Part shown: positions 17,777 through 28,253 of the stretch, piece after piece | How positions within the stretch are numbered: position 1 is the stretch's first letter | How the letters are laid out: every line of letters begins with the position of its first letter | Made by a program: the position numbers and the translations under genes | The notes under the pieces: model-generated | Seen by the model: the letters and a program-made list of their open reading frames with translations, nothing else | Database searches by the model: none | Told to the model about the DNA's origin: nothing | Source of the DNA: CAWIMX01 sp963792785 | Lineage (GTDB): Bacteria > Acidobacteriota > Vicinamibacteria > Vicinamibacterales > CAVVIG01 | Assembly: GCA_963792785.1 (NCBI GenBank) | Contig: CAWBXO010000004.1 | Span: forward strand, 1 to 64,000 | Length of the DNA: 64,000 nt | Direction of reading: 5' to 3'

Positions 17777-18149
17777 AGGACCCCGGATCGTACACAAGGC
17801 GCTCGGCAAGGCGACTCGAAGGCGGACGAGGTGCAGCAGATCAACGCGGACGGCCTCGAAGCGAGTGCTCCGGGGTTCACAAGCGCGCGAAGAACGTCGG
17901 TCAACCGCCGGGCGCTGAGGAGCGTTGTGACAGTGGTCGCGATCCGCGGGCGAGCCGGACCAGTTCCCGGAATCTTCTAGTCGACGCCTCCCGTCGAGGA
18001 GGTCCCAGCGAGCATAAGACCAGCATAAGACTTAGCAGCCCAAAACGCCCTTTCTTGGACTTTCACCACCGACCATCGCCGACACGAAATAAGGCCTGTT
18101 TATTAGTAATTGTCGAGATCGCGAGGCGAAAGTATCGACAATCGACCAA
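17777..18149. other. Spacer between the HEPN-like gene and the tRNA terminator
   Basis: No gene seen. It holds a short direct repeat AGCATAAGAC (about 18011 and 18022), and lies on the 3' side of tRNA-Pro, where an island attachment site would be expected. No copy of the tRNA 3' end was found elsewhere in 1-18200. Confidence 0.4.
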
Positions 18150-18191
18150 TAAAAAAGGCCCTCGACCGACCATAACGGTCAATCGAGGGCC
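18150..18191 (-). terminator. Rho-independent terminator of tRNA-Pro(CGG)
   Basis: On the minus strand GGCCCTCGA pairs with TCGAGGGCC (18157-18191 region), with an inner GACCG/CGGTC stem, followed by a run of six T. It lies about 20 bases beyond the tRNA 3' end. Confidence 0.8.
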
Positions 18192-18209
18192 GGTTTTATT
18201 GATGCTTTT

Positions 18210-18286
<77 letters not shown>

Positions 18287-18367
18287 ACCCGGGGTGGAAG
18301 CCTTATCTTAACCCGATCGCCGCCCCAGCACCTAGCGCCCAGCACCCCGCGCCCAGCACCCAGCACC
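18287..18367. repeat. CCCAGCACC-type spacer repeat
   Basis: Four to five degenerate copies of GCGCCCAGCACC between the tRNA and the stop of the multicopper oxidase gene. One of several repeat families that fill backbone spacers here. Confidence 0.6.
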
Positions 18368-19970
18368 CTAAGCGTCCACCCGGTAGTTCCGCATCATCCC
18401 CATGTCCTCGTGCTCGAGGTTGTGGCAGTGATACAGGAACAGCCCGGTGTGCGAGGGAAAGCGCACGTGAAACCTCGCGCGCTCGCCGGGCATCACCAGC
18501 GTCGTGTCCTTCCAGCCGGCGTCGAGCCGGCCGTGGCCCATCGCCGCCCACGCCGCCCGGCCCGCATCGTCGACCGTCCGGCTGACGACGCGATACTGCG
18601 CGCCGTGCAGGTGAATCGGATGCGCGGCCATCATGCCGCCCATTCCGCCGCCCATCCCGCCGCCCCGGCCGCCGCGGCCGCGCCGCCGCCGCCGCCCATC
18701 CCCAGCCGCCGCCCGTGTTGTCGAACGCCCACACCTCCGACGTGCCGACACGCGCGATCTCGTCCGGTTCCACGCCGTCCATCTCGAACGTGCGGCCGTT
18801 GAGCATCCATTGCCATCCGGGCGAAGCCGATGGCGCGCGTCTTCTGCGGAAGGCGATCGAGGTCGGACGCGGCCCATGCCGCGCCGTACGTGGAGAGCCG
18901 GTCGGGCAGCCGCCAGGCGGACGCCGGCTCGCGGCGCATGACCTCTGCGCGCAGGATCGCCAGCGGCGCGCCGTTGGCGGGACCGCCGCCCATCCCGCGT
19001 CCGCGGCCGCCGCCCATCCCCATCATGCCCATCTCGACCCCGTCGAACGGGAGGCTCCGCAGCTCGAGGCGCGTGCCGACCGGACGCTCCCGCAGGTCGA
19101 GCAGCAGATCGATCCGCTCGCCCGGGGCGAGCACGAGCGTGTCCGCGGCGATCGGGCGCTCGAGCAGGCCGCCGTCGGTGCCGATCACCGTCATCGGCGT
19201 GCGATCCGCCCAGGCCAGCTTGTAGACCCGCGCGTTCGATCCGTTCAGGAGCCGCACGCGGTAGACGGCGGACGCGAGCGCGATCGGCGCGCCGCTCATC
19301 CGCCCGTTCACCAGGACGTGGTCGCCGAGGAAGCCGTTCATCTGCTCCATCCCGCCGCCGCCGTACACGAGCTGATTGCCGCCGTCGAACCGGCGATCCT
19401 GCAGCACCCACAGGAGCTCGCGATCGCCCGACGGCAGGTCGAGCGCCGCTTCCTCGTCGTCGGCGACGAGCAACAGTCCGGCGAGGCCGTTGTAGACCTG
19501 CGGGCCGGTGCGGTTGTGATGGTGGGGGTGATACCAGTACGTGCCCGCGCGATTGCCCACCTCGAACTCGTAGATGAACGTGCGGCCGGCCGGAATCATC
19601 TGGCGTGGATGGCCGTCGGCGGCCGAGGGCACGTCGAGGCCGTGCCAATGGATGATCGTCGGCTCGGGCAGGTCGTGGGAGAACCGCACGCGGACCTTCT
19701 GGCCCGTGCGGACGCGAATCGTGGGCGCCAGATAGGAATCCGGCACCGGCGTCACCGTGCCGGCCGGTCCGGACACGAGCCGCGTCTCGTACCGCCAGAC
19801 CCGCGTGGGGCGCCCCGGCAGAATGGACGCCTCACCGGGACGCGCGGCGATCGCCAGCTCGACGTCGGGCTCGAAGCCGCGCAACTGCCCCGCCGGGATC
19901 GCCCCGGCCGCAAACGCCGCGCCCGCCGTCAGCAGAAACTCGCGCCGCGTGACATCAGCGGCGCGAGGCA
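18368..19970 (-). CDS. TAT-exported multicopper oxidase (two frameshifts)
   Basis: CotA/FtsP/CueO-type laccase-like oxidase, about 530 residues. The N-terminus has a twin-arginine signal (TRREFLLTAGAAFAAG). Copper ligands: IIHWHGLD, YWYHPHHH, HPIHLHGAQ and HCHNLEHEDMGMM (type-1 site with axial Met), i.e. all four clusters. The frame changes near 18820 (GCAATGG, one extra base) and again near 18700 inside a Gly/Ala-rich stretch. Met/Gly/Arg-rich segments (GMMGMGGGRGRGMGGG and GMGGGMGGMM) interrupt the cupredoxin domains and may bind copper. The surE stop is four bases upstream of its ATG, so they are co-transcribed. Confidence 0.85.
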
Positions 19971-19973
19971 TGG

Positions 19974-20738
19974 TCAGGACTTGACCGCGGTATCCGCCGC
20001 CGCGAACGGCAGCTCCTCGAGCATCTCGATCACGGGATACGCGGTGAGATCGGGATGGAGCGGCGTCACCGACACGTACCCGTCGCGCACGGCCTGATAG
20101 TCCGACCGATCGTGCGGCTCCCAGTCGTTCTGGCCTTCCTCGATCCAGTAGTACGACCGGCCCTTCGGATCCTGGCGTTCGGAGACCGAGGTCACGTGGT
20201 TGCGCCGCGCCTGCACCGTCACGCGAATGCCCTTGGGCGGTCCCTTCGGCACGTTCACGTTCAGGAACGTCCGGGCCGGCAGCGGGTGCGCCAGCACCGA
20301 CGCGGCGATCGCCGCGGCCGCCGCCGCCGCGTGGCTGAAGTCGTACGTGCCGAGCGTGGATCGGAGGGAGAGCGCGATCGACGGCACGCCCAGCAGCGCG
20401 CCTTCGAACGCGCCGGACACGGTGCCCGAGTACGTCACGTCGTCGCCGAGGTTGTAGCCCTTGTTGATTCCCGACGCGATCAGGTCCGGCAGGCCCCGCA
20501 GCACGTGCGTGATCGCGAGATTCACGCAGTCGGTCGGCGTGCCGTCGACGGCGTACATGCCCTCGCGAATCGACTCGAGCCGCAGCGGGCGCCGGAGCGT
20601 GAGCGCGTGGCCGATGGCGCTCGCCTCGGTCATGGGCGCGACGATCGTCACGTCGCCCAGCGCGCGGAGCGCGTCGGCGAGCGCGACGATGCCTTCCGAG
20701 TGATACCCGTCGTCGTTGGTGACCAGGATGCGTGGCAT
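19974..20738 (-). CDS. surE: 5'/3'-nucleotidase SurE
   Basis: 254 residues, intact. The N-terminal ILVTNDDGYHSEG carries the metal-binding Asp pair, with SGINKGYNLGDDVTYSGTV and LNVNVP further on, all diagnostic for SurE. It dephosphorylates nucleoside monophosphates and is a stationary-phase survival protein. Usual length. First gene of a minus-strand pair with the multicopper oxidase. Ten bases separate it from the MFS stop. Confidence 0.95.
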   Translation of the reverse strand: MPRILVTNDDGYHSEGIVALADALRALGDVTIVAPMTEASAIGHALTLRRPLRLESIREGMYAVDGTPTDCVNLAITHVLRGLPDLIASGINKGYNLGDDVTYSGTVSGAFEGALLGVPSIALSLRSTLGTYDFSHAAAAAAAIAASVLAHPLPARTFLNVNVPKGPPKGIRVTVQARRNHVTSVSERQDPKGRSYYWIEEGQNDWEPHDRSDYQAVRDGYVSVTPLHPDLTAYPVIEMLEELPFAAADTAVKS

Positions 20739-20747
20739 GCAGATCGA

Positions 20748-21971
20748 TTATATGACGACGAAGAGCAGCGCCGTCGCGGCGAGCGCGAGCGCGCTGCCCA
20801 CGCCGAACGCGGCGGCGGCGCCCCACGCGGTCCAGATCGCGCCGAAGATCAGGCTCGCCGCGAGCGCGCCGAAGCCGACGACAGCGTTGTAGACGCCGAA
20901 GGCGAGCCCCCGGTGTTCCGCCGGCGCGAGGTCGGCCACGAGCGCCTTCTCGGTGCCCTCCGCGAAGCCGAAGTACACGCCGTAGACGAAGAACCAGGCC
21001 AGCAGCGCGGTGAGCGACGCGCTGAGCGCGAAGCCGGCGTAGACCGCCGCGTACACCAGCCAGCCCAGGGCGATCACCGTGCGGCGCCCCACGCGATCGG
21101 ACCAGCTTCCGCCTACGAGCGACACGCTGGACTTCACCACGTGGAGGCCCGCCCAGATGAGCGGCACGAACACGGGCGAGCCGGCGGCGTCCGACAGCCG
21201 CAGCAGCAGGAACGCGTCGGTGGAATTCCCGAGCGTGAAGAGCGCCAGCACGAGCATGAAGCGCGTGAATTGCGCGGGCAGGACGGTCGGGTGGGGCGGG
21301 TGGGTCGGGTTGGTCGGGTGGGTCGGGTTGGTCGGGTGGGCCTGGTTCGTCGGGTTGGTCAGGTGGGTCGGGTCGGTCGGGTGGGTTGGATCCGGTGTCT
21401 CGCTGTCTTCACGGATCAAGAAAATCAAGGCCACGGCGATCGCGCCGGGGATCGCGCTCAGCGCGAAGATGGTGCGGTACCGGCCCGGATACGCGAGCAG
21501 GAATATCGTCGCGAGCGTGGGACCGACGACGGCGCCGAGGTTGTCCATCGCCTGGTGAAAACCGAACACGCGTCCGCGCGTGTCCGGGCTCGCGAACCCG
21601 GCGAGCAGCGCATCGCGCGGCGCGCCGCGCACGCCCTTCCCCACCCGGTCGGTCACACGAATCGCGAGCACCTGCGGCCACGACTGCGCGAGCGCGATGA
21701 AGGGGCGGATCGCCGACGAGAGCGTGTAGCCGGCCAGCACGAGCGGCCGCTTCGCGGGCGACCGGTCGGCCCAGCGGCCCGACAGAATCTTCAGCAGGCT
21801 GTTGGCGGCTTCCGCCGCGCCTTCGACGATGCCGAGCGAGATCGCGCCGGCGCCGAGCACCTGCGTGAGGAAGAACGGCAGGAGCGGATAGATGGCCTCG
21901 CTGGCGGCGTCGGTCGCGAGGCTCACCCAGCCGAGAAGCCAGACGGGACGGGGGAGTTTAGTGGTCGCCAT
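20748..21971 (-). CDS. MFS transporter with a repeat-expanded loop
   Basis: 407 residues from ATG 21971, with about 12 membrane segments. Motif A-like RVTDRVGKGVRGAPRDALL follows the second pair of helices. The central cytoplasmic loop (about 200-245) is a low-complexity run of THPTNP-type units coded by a GGTCGGGTGGGT-like tandem repeat at 21285-21400. The N-terminal helices resemble the permeases of the 'major facilitator, multidrug/sugar' kind; substrate unknown. The frame is open upstream into the repeat-rich spacer, but ATG 21971 fits the first helix. Confidence 0.75.
   Translation of the reverse strand: MATTKLPRPVWLLGWVSLATDAASEAIYPLLPFFLTQVLGAGAISLGIVEGAAEAANSLLKILSGRWADRSPAKRPLVLAGYTLSSAIRPFIALAQSWPQVLAIRVTDRVGKGVRGAPRDALLAGFASPDTRGRVFGFHQAMDNLGAVVGPTLATIFLLAYPGRYRTIFALSAIPGAIAVALIFLIREDSETPDPTHPTDPTHLTNPTNQAHPTNPTHPTNPTHPPHPTVLPAQFTRFMLVLALFTLGNSTDAFLLLRLSDAAGSPVFVPLIWAGLHVVKSSVSLVGGSWSDRVGRRTVIALGWLVYAAVYAGFALSASLTALLAWFFVYGVYFGFAEGTEKALVADLAPAEHRGLAFGVYNAVVGFGALAASLIFGAIWTAWGAAAAFGVGSALALAATALLFVVI
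21285..21400. repeat. In-gene tandem repeat of the MFS loop
   Basis: Ten or so copies of a 9-12 base unit GGTCGGGTGG(GT), coding for the Thr/His/Pro/Asn loop. Kept in frame although the unit length varies. Confidence 0.75.
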
Positions 21972-22110
21972 TCGTGGTGCCTGGTGCTTGGTGCCGGGTG
22001 CCTCGAAAGTACCTGGTGCTCGAGAGGGCCTGGGACCTCCAGACGCACCAAGCACGAGGCACCAGGCACGTTCCAGGCACCCGGCACCAGGCACCTTGCA
22101 CCTCGTACAA
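21972..22110. repeat. GGCACCAGGCAC-type repeats in a divergent spacer
   Basis: Degenerate copies of GTGCCTGGTGC in the left half and GGCACCAGGCAC in the right half, so the spacer can fold on itself. It is the divergent promoter region of the MFS and amrS genes, which is unusual because the other families sit at gene ends. Confidence 0.65.
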
Positions 22111-22117
22111 TACACGC

Positions 22118-23240
22118 ATGCCCCCTCTGGCCGAGGTGCTGGCGCGTGAAACCCGGGACGGCGAGCTGGTCGAGCGGCTCGACGATGGGCGGCTGCGGTG
22201 CGTGGCCTGCGGCCACGCCTGCCCGCTGCCGGAGGGCGCGATCGGCGTCTGCAAGGTCCGCTTCAACGAGGGCGGGCGCCTGCGCGTGCCGTGGGGCTAC
22301 GTCGGCGGCGTGCAGTGCGATCCGATCGAGAAGAAGCCCTTCTTCCACGCCTGGCCGGGCGCCCGCGCGCTCAGTTTCGGGATGCTCGGCTGCGACCTGC
22401 ACTGCGCGTACTGCCAGAACTGGGTCACGTCGCAGGCCCTGCGCGATCCCGACGCCGTGGCGCCGCCGCATCCGATGACGCCCGAGGACCTCGTCGGCCA
22501 GGCGCGCCGGCTCGACGCGCGGCTGCTCGTGAGCACATACAACGAACCGCTCATCACCGCCGAATGGGCCGTCGCGATCTTCAAGGAGGCGCGCGCGCGC
22601 GGGTCTGGCCACCGCGTTCGTCTCGAACGGCAACGCCACGCCGCAGGCGCTCGAGTACCTGCGCCCGTGGATCGATCTGTACAAGGTCGATCTGAAGAGC
22701 TTCGACGACCGGCACTATCGTGAGCTGGGCGGGCGCCTCGCCCCGATCCTCGACACCATCCGCCGCCTGCACGCGCTCGGCGTCTGGCTCGAGATCGTCA
22801 CGCTCCTGATTCCCGGCTTCAACGACTCGGACGACGAGCTGCACCGCCTCACGGAGTTCGTCGCGGGGGTGTCGCCCGACATCCCGTGGCACGTGACCGC
22901 GTTTCACGGCAGCTACCGGATGTCGACCGGCACGCCGGACACGACGCCGGAGATGCTCGCGCGGGCCGCCGCCATCGGCCGGGCGCAGGGCCTGCGCCAC
23001 GTCTACGCCGGCAACCTGCCCGGGCGCGTGGGCGATCTCGAGGACACGCACTGCGCGTCGTGCGGATCGACCCTCGTCGAGCGGCTCGGCTACCTGGTGC
23101 GGGCCTACCGCGTGACGCCCGACGGCGCCTGCCCGGACTGCGGCCACGCCGTGCCCGGGCGCTGGCCCGCGTCACCGCCCGCGCCGGGCCGCCGCGGCCC
23201 TGCCGATATAATCACCTCGTGGCCCTTGTTGACGCGCTGA
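22118..23240 (+). CDS. amrS: AmmeMemoRadiSam-type radical SAM enzyme (one frameshift)
   Basis: About 374 residues. The cluster motif is CDLHCAYCQNW (Cys 92, 96, 99), preceded by RCVACGHACPLPEG, a Cys-rich N-terminus typical of the AmrS/PflA-like family. Downstream FVSNGNATPQAL and KVDLKSFDDRHYREL fit. A single inserted T near 22603 (GGGTCTGGCC) changes frame. A C-terminal zinc-ribbon-like CASCGS...CPDCGH is present. Neither AMMECR1 nor Memo is adjacent, so the substrate is unknown. It overlaps the moaA start by 22 bases. Confidence 0.8.
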
Positions 23241-24240
23241 ACCGCCCGCTCCGCAACCTGCGCCTGTCGGTGACCGACCGGTGCAACCTGCGCTGCGAGT
23301 ACTGCATGCCGGAGGACGACTACGTCTGGCTGCCGAAGGACAGACGTCCTGCACTTCGAGGAGACCAGCGCGCTCGTCGACGTCTTCCTCTCGCTCGGCG
23401 TCGACAAGATCCGCCTCACGGGCGGCGAGCCGTTGCTCCGGCGCGACGTCGCCACGTTCGTCCGCATGATGGCGGGCAAGCCCGGCCTGCACGACCTCGC
23501 CATGACGACCAACGGGATCCTGCTCGCCGGCCACATCGACGCGCTGAAGGCTGCCGGCCTCCACCGGATCACCGTGAGCCTCGACACGCTCCGGCGCGGA
23601 TCGCTTCCGCGCGCTCACCCGCGTCGACGCGCTCGACGCCGTCCACACCGGCATCGCGGCCGCGCACCGGGTCTTCGGCGGGATGAAGATCGACACCGTC
23701 GTCATCCGCGGCGTGAACGACGATGAGCTGCTGGAGCTCCTCGAGTACGGCCGGGGCGTGAACGGCGAGGTGCGCTTCATCGAATACATGGACGTCGGCG
23801 GCGCCACGCGCTGGTCGCCGGACCGCGTCGTCTCGCGCCGCGAAATGCTCGAGCGGATTGCCGCCCGCTACGGCGAGATCACGCCCCTCGCGGAGGGCGG
23901 ATCGGCGCCCGCCGATCGCTACCGCCTGCCCGACGGCCTGACGTTCGGCATCATCGCGTCCACCACGGAGCCGTTCTGCCGGTCGTGCGACCGGAGCCGG
24001 CTCACGGCCGACGGCATGTGGTACCTCTGTCTCTACGCGGTGAACGGCGTCGACCTGCGCGCGCCGATTCGCGCCGGCGAAACGGGCGAGGCCCTGCGCG
24101 CGCGGATCGCCGACAGCTGGCGTGCCCGCACCGAGCGCGGCGCCGAGGTGCGCCTCGCGCTGGGCGACGGTCGCGCCTTCGTGCCGATCGGCACGCTCAA
24201 GCGCGATCCCCATCTGGAAATGCATACCAGAGGGGGATAG
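23219..24240 (+). CDS. moaA: GTP 3',8-cyclase MoaA (two frameshifts)
   Basis: First enzyme of molybdenum cofactor synthesis, converting GTP to 3',8-cyclo-7,8-dihydro-GTP. GTG 23219 start. The radical-SAM cysteines are in DRCNLRCEYCMPEDD (about 20-34). RLTGGEPLLRRDV and TTNGILL follow in a second frame, and FCRSCDRSRLTADG with the second 4Fe-4S cysteines in a third. Extra bases near 23342 and 23597 cause the shifts. Total length about 339 is right for MoaA. The usual C-terminal GG is present (HTRGG). Confidence 0.85.
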
Positions 24241-24358
24241 GGAACTGTAACTGACGCTGTAGGGGGCTTGGCGCTTACGCCTTAGGGGGCTTGGCGCTTA
24301 CGCCGTAGGGGGCTTGGCGCTTACGCCTTAGGGGGCTTGGCGCTCACGCTGCAGGGGG
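24241..24358. repeat. AGGGGGCT repeat array between convergent genes
   Basis: Four copies of TTAGGGGGCTTGGCGCTTACGCC (about 26-28 base period), then a degenerate copy. It sits between moaA and the response regulator, which converge. The same family occurs at 39905-40084 and 50262-50535. Confidence 0.8.
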
Positions 24359-24832
24359 CTACGGGCTCGGGGTGATCTCGAAGCGGCCGTAGAGCAGCAG
24401 CGAGACGGCCTCGCGCAGGCTCTTCACGCTGCAAGGCTTGTCCAGGAACGCTTCATCCTGCCAGAGCGTGACTTTTTCCTTGAACAGCTGATCGCTGTAG
24501 CCGGTCAGGTACAGCACCTTCACCTTGGGATCGGTCTGGCGCAGGCGCCGCGCCAGCTCGTCGCCGTTCATCTCCGGCATCATCAGGTCCGTGACGATGA
24601 TGTCGAACGGCTCGGCCTTCGCCGCGGACTCCATGGCCTCTCGGCCACTCGCCGTCGGGACAGTCGTATAGCCGGCGTCGGAGAGCACGCGCGTGACGAA
24701 TTTCCGCACGGGCTCCTCGTCATCGACGATGAGCACGCGGGCCGGCTCCCGCTCAGACGCGTGACGCATACGCATAGCGTACTCGCGTACGGCCGCGAGG
24801 AGCGACGCGGACGGTCGCGGATCGGCAGCCAT
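24359..24832 (-). CDS. Single-domain response regulator
   Basis: 157 residues. After about 30 residues a complete CheY-like receiver follows: RVLIVDDEEPVRKF (acidic pair), DIIVTDLMMPEMNGDE (phosphoacceptor Asp), LYLTGYSDQ and FLDKPCSVKSL (the Lys is replaced context-typically by K-P). No output domain, so it acts by protein contact, probably with the hybrid kinase encoded at 24975. Monocistronic; its 3' end reaches the repeat array. Confidence 0.85.
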   Translation of the reverse strand: MAADPRPSASLLAAVREYAMRMRHASEREPARVLIVDDEEPVRKFVTRVLSDAGYTTVPTASGREAMESAAKAEPFDIIVTDLMMPEMNGDELARRLRQTDPKVKVLYLTGYSDQLFKEKVTLWQDEAFLDKPCSVKSLREAVSLLLYGRFEITPSP

Positions 24833-24974
24833 CAGGGATTCTCACCATGCCCAAGGATGAGCTTAAGCCAGAACCTTGCCAGAACCCGCGGCGATTTTTG
24901 GCCCGGAATTGCACAGCGCGGCGCGGCCGCACAGTGTGCGGTGTGCGCTCCTGAAGCGGCGGTGCGCGGTGCCG

Positions 24975-26491
24975 TCACGCCGCCAGCATCGCGCGGACGC
25001 GATCCACCAGCGCCGACGCCGAAAACGGCTTGCCCAGGAAGCCGATGTTGGGGTTGCCCGCGTCCAGGGCGGCCGTCAGGTTCATGTAGCCGGAGATGAA
25101 CAGGATCCGCGAGCTCGGGCGCTGGGCGATGAAGCGCTGCGCGAGCGCCGGGCCGTTCATCTCGGGCATCACGACGTCCAGCATCAGCAGGTCGAGCGCA
25201 TCGGCCTCGGTGGCGAAGATCTCGAGGGCCAGCGCGGGCGTCGCCGCCTCCAGCACGCGGAAGCCGTGGCGGCGCAGGACGTTCCCGACAACGGCCCGCA
25301 CGGCGTCCTCGTCCTCGACGATGAGAATGGACGCGCGGGTCGGTCCCTCGGCCGGCGCCCGGCCTTCGGCCGTCTCGATCCCGGGATCGATGCGGCCCGT
25401 TTCGGCCATCGGAAAGTGCAGCGTGAACGCGGTGCCGCGCCCCGGCTCGCTCTCGAGCGCGATGAGGCCCTGGCTCTGGCGCACGGTGCCGTAGACCGAC
25501 GCGAGGCCGAGGCCGGTCCCCTCCCCCAGGCGCTTCGTCGTGAAGAACGGCTCGAAGACGTGCGGCAGGACCTCGGGGGCGATCCCGACGCCGTTGTCGA
25601 CGACACGGATGCGGACGTAGCGCGCCGCGTGCGCCGGCGCCTCCACCGCGAGCGCCGCCTCCGGCGGCGGCACCACGGCGACATCGATCTGGATCCGCCC
25701 GCCTCCGGGCAGCGCGTCGCGGGCGTTGAGCACGAGGTTCACGATCACCTGCTCCATCTGGCCCGGGTCGACGGTAATGATCGCCGGCTCGTCGGCCAGG
25801 TCGCAGGCGAGCGTGATGTCCTCGCGGATCAGCCGGCGCAACATGTTCTGGAGGCCGGCCACCACGTCGTTCAGGTCGACGTCCTTCGGCATCAGCACCT
25901 GCCGGCGGCTGAACGCCAGCAACTGGTGCACGAGCGAGCCGGCGCGCCGCCCGGCGCGCTGGATCTCGAGGAGATCCGCCCGCTGCTTGCTGCCGTCCGG
26001 CGCCTGCCCCAGGAGCAGCTCGGTGTAGCCGAGGATCGCGGTGAGGAGGTTGTTGAAGTCGTGGGCGATCCCGCCCGCGAGCCGCCCGACACTCTCGATC
26101 TTCTCGGACTGCACGAGGCGCTCCTCGATCGCGCGGCGCTCGGTCACGTCGCGCGCCACGCACACGTGGCGCCGCCCACGGGCGCGGAAGCGGAACTCCA
26201 CCATGCGCGACGCCCCGGGCGAGGCTTTGACGCGCTGCTCGAGGCAGGCCTCGCCGAGCGCGATCGCCTCGGGCCACGCGGCCCGCAGCGCGGCGCCCTC
26301 GTCGGGCATGAGGCTGTCGAGCGCGCGCCCGGTCAGCAGCGCGAGCGGCAGGCCGACAAGGGCGCCGGCCGCGGCGTTCGCCTCCACGATGAGGCGGTCG
26401 TCGTCGAGGATCAGGATCGCGTCGACGGCATCGTCGAAGAGGTCGCGGTAGAAGCGATCGGGCAGCGTCGACCGCTCGGGCGGGACGTCGG

Positions 26492-26495
<4 letters not shown>
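24975..26495 (-). CDS. Hybrid histidine kinase (PAS-HisKA-HATPase-REC)
   Basis: 506 residues, no membrane segment seen, so probably cytoplasmic. PAS domain about 15-120; HisKA with GGIAHDFNNLLTA (His 145); HATPase with NLVLNARDALP, VVDNGVGI and EGTGLGLASV; C-terminal receiver with SILIVEDEDAV and LMLDVVMPEMNG. The DFNNLL box puts it in the HPK4-like class. Its ATG overlaps the stop of the NtrC-type regulator by four bases, so kinase and regulator are a cognate pair. The internal receiver can feed back or relay to the single-domain regulator. Confidence 0.9.
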
Positions 26496-27928
<1,433 letters not shown>

Positions 27929-28102
27929 CGTGAATCGGGGCCTCTCGCGGGAAGCGTAGCGGGAGCCAATCGACAGGCTCGTCCAGCTGACCGGCACGGT
28001 GGCGTCACCCTGAGGTCGCACGGCACCCGCCCGCAGTCCAAGAAACATGCCGACCCGTGGGCGTTCCAAAGCCCGCCGTTTGCGGGCATCGTGCCGGCAG
28101 GT

Positions 28103-28148
28103 GTGCGCTTACAGCTCGCGGATTGTGCCACATGTGCGCCTACGCACA
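28103..28148. promoter_or_regulatory. Candidate enhancer site for the NtrC-type activator
   Basis: TGTGCGCCTACGCACA at 28133-28148 is a perfect six-base palindrome with a four-base centre; a half-matching TGTGCGCTTACAG lies at 28103. It is about 55-100 bases upstream of the sigma-54 promoter, the normal place for an enhancer. Confidence 0.4.
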
Positions 28149-28201
28149 CCACCTGAGCCTCCGTACAGCCCGCGGACTTGCAGTTCGGGCGGTTCGCCAC
28201 G

Positions 28202-28217
28202 TGGCAATCATCTTGCT
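28202..28217 (+). promoter_or_regulatory. Sigma-54 promoter of the HD-GYP gene
   Basis: TGGCAATCATCTTGCT: GG at 28203-28204 and GC at 28215-28216 are separated by ten bases as required, and 14 of 16 positions fit TGGCACGN4TTGCW. It would start transcription about 28229, 25 bases before the ATG. Confidence 0.65.
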
Positions 28218-28253
28218 CCCTGGGCCGGCGTGACCCGTACACTCGATCGCGAG

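Noticed and set aside
20055..22478. Long open frame on the plus strand opposite surE and the MFS gene
   Set aside because: Arg/Glu/His-rich sequence without domains; an antisense shadow of high-GC genes.
22118..24240. Programmed ribosomal frameshifting in amrS and moaA
   Set aside because: Shifts are +1 insertions at unrelated sequences without slippery sites or downstream structures and are shared with many unrelated genes.
24241..24358. CRISPR array
   Set aside because: Units follow one another without unique spacers of constant length, and no cas gene is near.
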